Shown here one piece after another: positions 45,475 to 49,027 of a stretch of DNA of 49,027 nucleotides (position 1 is its first letter; each line of letters starts with the position of its first letter). The notes under the pieces are model-generated. The model worked only from the letters and a program-made list of their open reading frames with translations. It searched no databases and was not told the origin of the DNA. The stretch is taken from the NCBI GenBank assembly GCA_002690925.1, contig NZGD01000097.1, positions 1 to 49,027 on the forward strand. Reading direction: 5' to 3'. Made by a program: the position numbers and the translations under genes. Origin of the DNA: Rhodopirellula sp. (lineage in GTDB: Bacteria > Planctomycetota > Planctomycetia > Pirellulales > Pirellulaceae).

Positions 45475-48400
45475 ATGCTAACTGCCTGTCTGGAATGGTT
45501 ACGAAAGCCAGCGACGTTGTTTGGTTCAGGGCTCACATTTGGTGTTTGTTTCATTGGGTGTCTATTTGGGGCAAGCGTTTCAGCGAATGACCAGAACCAA
45601 CATCAAACCATTGATTTTGAGTCACAGATTGCACCGTTGTTGATCAAAAGGTGTGTCGAATGTCATCAGGGGAAAGATCCTTCCGGTGGGTTGATGCTTA
45701 CCCATCGTAAAGGATTCGTTGCAGGCGGCGATTCGGGTGATGCTGTTGATCTCCAGCATCCTGCGGCAAGCCATTTACTTGAGCGAATCACGTCTGGTGA
45801 GATGCCACCTGAAAAGCAGGGACGGTCGCAGAAGCTTTCTGACTCGGAAATTGAACTATTTCGGCGTTGGTTCGACGAAGGTGCGAGCTGGCCAAAGCAG
45901 CGAGTTCTGGACTACTTTGAACGTACCAATGACGTGCGTGCGGGACGCGATTGGTGGTCGCTTCAACCCGTGGTTCGACCCTTGGTTCCCGCCTTGACGG
46001 GAGCAGCGCAGCCCAATAACCCGATTGACGCCTTCGTTGGTGCGGCACTCGCAGAACACGATGTCAAACCAGCCCCTCGTGCCGATCGTCGAACGCTCAT
46101 CCGCAGGCTGTATTACGATGTCATCGGATTGCCGCCGAGTGAGTTTGCCATCACTGCCTTTGAAAATGATGAGAACCCGGATGCTTGGCAAAAGCTGGTT
46201 GATCGTGTGTTGGAGATGCCACAGTATGGTGAACGCTGGGCCAGGTATTGGCTGGATCTTGCACGCTACGCGGACACCAGCGGATATGAACGCGATCAGG
46301 AAAAGCCGTTCGCCTGGAAGTACCGCGACTGGGTGGTGCAGGCTTTCAATCGCGACATGCCGTACGATCAATTCATCGTTGAGCAAATAGCCGGGGACGA
46401 GATCGACGGCCGAACAGAGCAGTCTGTGATCGCGACGGGATTCCTTCGTCTTGGGACGTGGAACGATGAACCCAATGATCGGCTCGACTACCAATATGAG
46501 CGTCTTGAGGATCTTGTGCACACCACTTCGTCAGCGTTCCTTGGCTTGACGGTGAAGTGTGCTCGTTGTCACTCCCATAAGTTTGATGCAATCACACAAA
46601 CAGACTACTATCGCATGGCTTCGGCTTTCTGGGCTGGTCCGGTATTGACAGGTGGCAAGCAGCTCGGTGGTCCCACGGCCGAACAGATTGGTTTTGATGA
46701 TGTGCTTGCTTGGACAGACACGAGTCCAAGACCCAAACCACTTCATCGCCTTAAAAATGGAGAACGTGACCAACCCCTCGAGGAAGTGGTTCCTGCATCG
46801 CTTTCTTTCATTCCTTCCTTGGAAAGTTCGTTTGACGCGCCTCCGGCAGATTCGAGGACATCGCACCGACGACGCCAACTCGCCGAGTGGATTGCGAACC
46901 CCGAGCATCCTTTGACGTCTCGTGTGATTGTCAATCGATTGTGGCAACACCATTTTGGGCAAGCAATCGTTAGGACTCCGAATAACTTTGGTTTTCTGGC
47001 AGATCCTCCCACGCATCCAAAGTTGCTCGATTGGTTGGCTTCCGAATTTGATGCTGGAGGGCGGCGCATGAAATCGATTCACCGATTGATTCTGAATTCA
47101 CAAACATGGCAGCAGGGAGTATTTCATCCACGAGCAACTGAGCTTGAAAAGCTTGATTCAACCAATCGGCTGTGGTGGCATGCTGAACGCCGCCGCCTCG
47201 ACGCTGAGGCATTGCGGGACTCGTTGTTGGCAGTTTCGGGTGAGTTGGATTTGAAACAGGGAGGTGTTGGCTTCAAGGCGACCATCAGTCCGGACGCGTT
47301 GGAAGGTTTATCCCGAAAATCAACTGCATGGCAGGCCTCTCCAGCAGAATCGCAGAATCGTAGAAGTCTCTATCTGTATTTGAAGCGTGGGTTGCTGCCA
47401 CCGATGATGACCACATTTGATCTAAGCGAACCAACTCTTTCGTGTGGGCAGCGAAATGTCACAATTGTACCAACACAAGCGTTGGCACTACTGAACAATC
47501 GCTTTGTACACGACCGCAGCGAACATCTTGCCACGGTAATTCGGAAGTCTACTTCTGGGGTTCATGAGCAAGTGAAAATGGTGTGGCGTTCTGTCTTGAA
47601 ACGCGAGCCCACCAACGTGGAACTGCAGCGATCGATCGAGCACGTTGCGACTCAGAGCAGGATCTTCTCTGAACCCAACCTCGATGATTCTTTGCAAGAA
47701 GACTCGGAAGACGTTTCGTCGCGAACGGCTGAATCTCTGGTTCTCAACCTGAATGCGAAAAACGCAGTCACGGCCAGCAGCAAGAAATTTGTCGTTGAGT
47801 CTGTCTCCGATCTTTCAGGGTACGGTCATCATGCGACGCAGTCGCTGCCTGATGCGCAGCCAACGCTGGTGGCGGAGGGAATTGGTGGTAAGCCTGCTTT
47901 GCAATTTAATGGAGTTGGCCAGTTCATGAATCTTGCTGAACCGATTCTCGCTGACCCGCTGTGTACCATTGTTTGCGTTGTTGGTGATGATCATGGCTCA
48001 GGGCATCGCACCTTATTTTCGAATTGGAGTGGACGTGATGGAAATTCAACATCCTCGTTGTTTCTCGGTCTGACGGCTGACAACACGGTGCGTTTTAGTG
48101 ACGCATTTGGGTCAGCTGGCGAAGTTTCTGACCCTACAAAACCTTTCATTTTGAGCGCGGTCAATGGACAGGATTCTGCCTCCGTGTTTCAGAATGGTCG
48201 GTTGCTCAAATCAGCAAGCCAGCTCTCGAAACGCCGACTCGATACGCCGTGGGTCATCGGGCAGCAGGGCAACATTGACGGTGAATTCTGGAAAGGCAGG
48301 GTCGCCGAACTCCGAGTCTATGATCGTGCTCTGAAAGATCGTGAACGACGATCCGTAGAAACGCAGCTGGCAGAGCACTATGGTATTTTGATGAACTCGC

Positions 48401-48495
48401 AGAAAACCGCACCACAGATGGACATACAGACTTTGGCTCTCGCTTCCCTGTGTCACGTGTTGATGAACTCGAACGAGTTTTTATTCATCGATTGA
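45475..48495 (+). CDS. Planctomycete cytochrome C / DUF1549 / DUF1553 protein with LamG insertion
   Basis: A 1,006-residue exported protein of the PSCyt1-PSD1 type. The signal peptide is a hydrophobic stretch at about 15-35 (FGVCFIGCLFGASVSA). A planctomycete cytochrome C segment has one CxxCH heme motif (CVECH, near residue 60). DUF1549 follows (RTLIRRLYYDVIGLPPSEF, WARYWLDLARYADT) with a second CxxCH (CARCH, near 362). DUF1553 is recognised by PLTSRVIVNRLWQHHFG and RNVTIVPTQALALLNNRFV. A LamG/concanavalin-like domain of about 215 residues (755-970) lies between this and the last DUF1553 helix (ASLCHVLMNSNEFLFID). The frame begins at GTG 45382; the ATG at 45475 starts a good signal peptide, so I prefer it. 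Function of the family is uncertain; it pairs with DUF1501 genes. Confidence 0.9.
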   Translation: MLTACLEWLRKPATLFGSGLTFGVCFIGCLFGASVSANDQNQHQTIDFESQIAPLLIKRCVECHQGKDPSGGLMLTHRKGFVAGGDSGDAVDLQHPAASHLLERITSGEMPPEKQGRSQKLSDSEIELFRRWFDEGASWPKQRVLDYFERTNDVRAGRDWWSLQPVVRPLVPALTGAAQPNNPIDAFVGAALAEHDVKPAPRADRRTLIRRLYYDVIGLPPSEFAITAFENDENPDAWQKLVDRVLEMPQYGERWARYWLDLARYADTSGYERDQEKPFAWKYRDWVVQAFNRDMPYDQFIVEQIAGDEIDGRTEQSVIATGFLRLGTWNDEPNDRLDYQYERLEDLVHTTSSAFLGLTVKCARCHSHKFDAITQTDYYRMASAFWAGPVLTGGKQLGGPTAEQIGFDDVLAWTDTSPRPKPLHRLKNGERDQPLEEVVPASLSFIPSLESSFDAPPADSRTSHRRRQLAEWIANPEHPLTSRVIVNRLWQHHFGQAIVRTPNNFGFLADPPTHPKLLDWLASEFDAGGRRMKSIHRLILNSQTWQQGVFHPRATELEKLDSTNRLWWHAERRRLDAEALRDSLLAVSGELDLKQGGVGFKATISPDALEGLSRKSTAWQASPAESQNRRSLYLYLKRGLLPPMMTTFDLSEPTLSCGQRNVTIVPTQALALLNNRFVHDRSEHLATVIRKSTSGVHEQVKMVWRSVLKREPTNVELQRSIEHVATQSRIFSEPNLDDSLQEDSEDVSSRTAESLVLNLNAKNAVTASSKKFVVESVSDLSGYGHHATQSLPDAQPTLVAEGIGGKPALQFNGVGQFMNLAEPILADPLCTIVCVVGDDHGSGHRTLFSNWSGRDGNSTSSLFLGLTADNTVRFSDAFGSAGEVSDPTKPFILSAVNGQDSASVFQNGRLLKSASQLSKRRLDTPWVIGQQGNIDGEFWKGRVAELRVYDRALKDRERRSVETQLAEHYGILMNSQKTAPQMDIQTLALASLCHVLMNSNEFLFID

Positions 48496-48502
48496 GGCAA
48501 CC

Positions 48503-49027
48503 ATGAATCAAAAAAAACGTTACCCCTGTGGGCAGACTCGTCGCGAAGCTGTTTGGAAAATGGGTTGTGGATTCACTGGGCTTGCGCTCACGGAACTGCT
48601 TGCTCGGGACTCGTTTTTTGGTTCGGACGCAAAGGCCGAGAATGCTCAACCATTCAATCCCATCGCTGCCAGGAAAGGTCATCACAAGCCGCGAGCCAAA
48701 TCATGTATCTTTCTGACAATGAACGGTGCTCCCTCGCAGGTAGATACGTTCGACTACAAGCCGGAGCTCGAAAAGTATGCGGGCAAACAGCTGCCTGCTG
48801 ACAAAAGCTATATCAACTCAGGTGGCCGCAAGGTGGGTTTTCTTACTCCCGCATGGCGTCCCTTTCGACGAGGAGGAGAGAGTGGGTTGCTGGTTTCGGA
48901 CTACTTTCCAGAAGTTCGCAAGCATGCTGACAAATTGTGTGTGTTGAATTCCTGTCACACGGATAGCCACGCGCATGGTTCGGCTCTTGTCGCCATGAAC
49001 ACGGGTAAGACCCAGATCGGTCGTCCA
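48503..49027 (+). CDS. DUF1501-family protein, Tat-exported (partial, cut by window end)
   Basis: The first 175 residues of a DUF1501 protein; the window ends inside the gene. It has a Tat-type signal with TRREAVWKMGCGFTGLALTE, then the family segment AKSCIFLTMNGAPSQVDTFD. YKPELEKYAGKQLP, SDYFPEVRKHADKLCVLNSC and TDSHAHGSALVAMNTG follow as in the family. The start at 48503 has GAGG six nt upstream, and it follows the stop of the cytochrome/DUF1553 gene by seven nt, so the two are almost certainly co-transcribed. The family is common in planctomycetes and distantly sulfatase-like; its substrate is unknown. A decayed copy lies at 41.7-42.6 kb. Confidence 0.93.
   Translation, partial: MNQKKRYPCGQTRREAVWKMGCGFTGLALTELLARDSFFGSDAKAENAQPFNPIAARKGHHKPRAKSCIFLTMNGAPSQVDTFDYKPELEKYAGKQLPADKSYINSGGRKVGFLTPAWRPFRRGGESGLLVSDYFPEVRKHADKLCVLNSCHTDSHAHGSALVAMNTGKTQIGRP

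Overview
The window reads as chromosomal DNA of a planctomycete, most likely of the Pirellulaceae (Rhodopirellula/Blastopirellula-like). The evidence is the gene set: a planctomycete cytochrome/DUF1549/DUF1553 protein followed by a DUF1501 protein, a 2,300-residue secreted protein with an N-terminal LEDRRVLA-type motif, a GEVED domain and dockerin-like repeats, VWA proteins with one membrane anchor, and weak or absent Shine-Dalgarno sites at many starts. There is no rRNA, tRNA, CRISPR array, intact insertion sequence or phage. The assignment is by family recognition only; no search was run.

Layout. 1-2.5 kb: a TANGO2/NRDE-type protein and a sugar-nucleotide epimerase. 3-8.5 kb: three minus-strand envelope genes (VWA membrane protein, lipoprotein, and a FlgI-like lipoprotein carrying HEAT repeats). 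9-12.4 kb: a broken str cluster, rpsL-rpsG, a strong terminator, then fusA, with no tuf. 12.8-15 kb: a tail-specific protease with its own terminator. 15-17.6 kb: panB-pgl on the minus strand, divergent from a secreted protein. 18-21.3 kb: a TlpA-like thioredoxin and an MFS exporter. 21.7-24.8 kb: two convergent ammonium transporters. 25.3-28.2 kb: a ROK kinase followed by lepA. 28.6-30 kb: a glycosyltransferase. 30.2-32.7 kb: a four-gene Tad-type operon (HAMP-like membrane protein, TadE, TadG/VWA, TadE) in which every junction is a 4-nt ATGA overlap. 34.2-41.1 kb: the giant secreted protein. 41.1-45.3 kb: a low-density zone with a decayed DUF1501 gene, a small membrane protein, an AlkD-like glycosylase and an arrestin-like membrane protein. 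45.5 kb to the end: the PSCyt1/DUF1549/DUF1553/LamG protein and the start of its DUF1501 partner, cut by the window edge.

How the genes fit together. Most of the window is housekeeping (translation GTPases, ribosomal proteins, pantothenate, pentose-phosphate and sugar phosphorylation, ammonium uptake) mixed with planctomycete envelope biology. The Tad operon, the giant adhesin-like protein, the VWA proteins and the PSCyt1/DUF1501 pair all point to a complex cell surface. The best leads for something new are the coupled Tad/VWA/HAMP operon with a possible degraded gene at its head, the FlgI-like lipoprotein without any other flagellar gene, two nested-domain proteins, and three separate 19-bp-period tandem duplications within 5.4 kb of intergenic DNA. 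I found no complete, obviously novel defence or mobile system.
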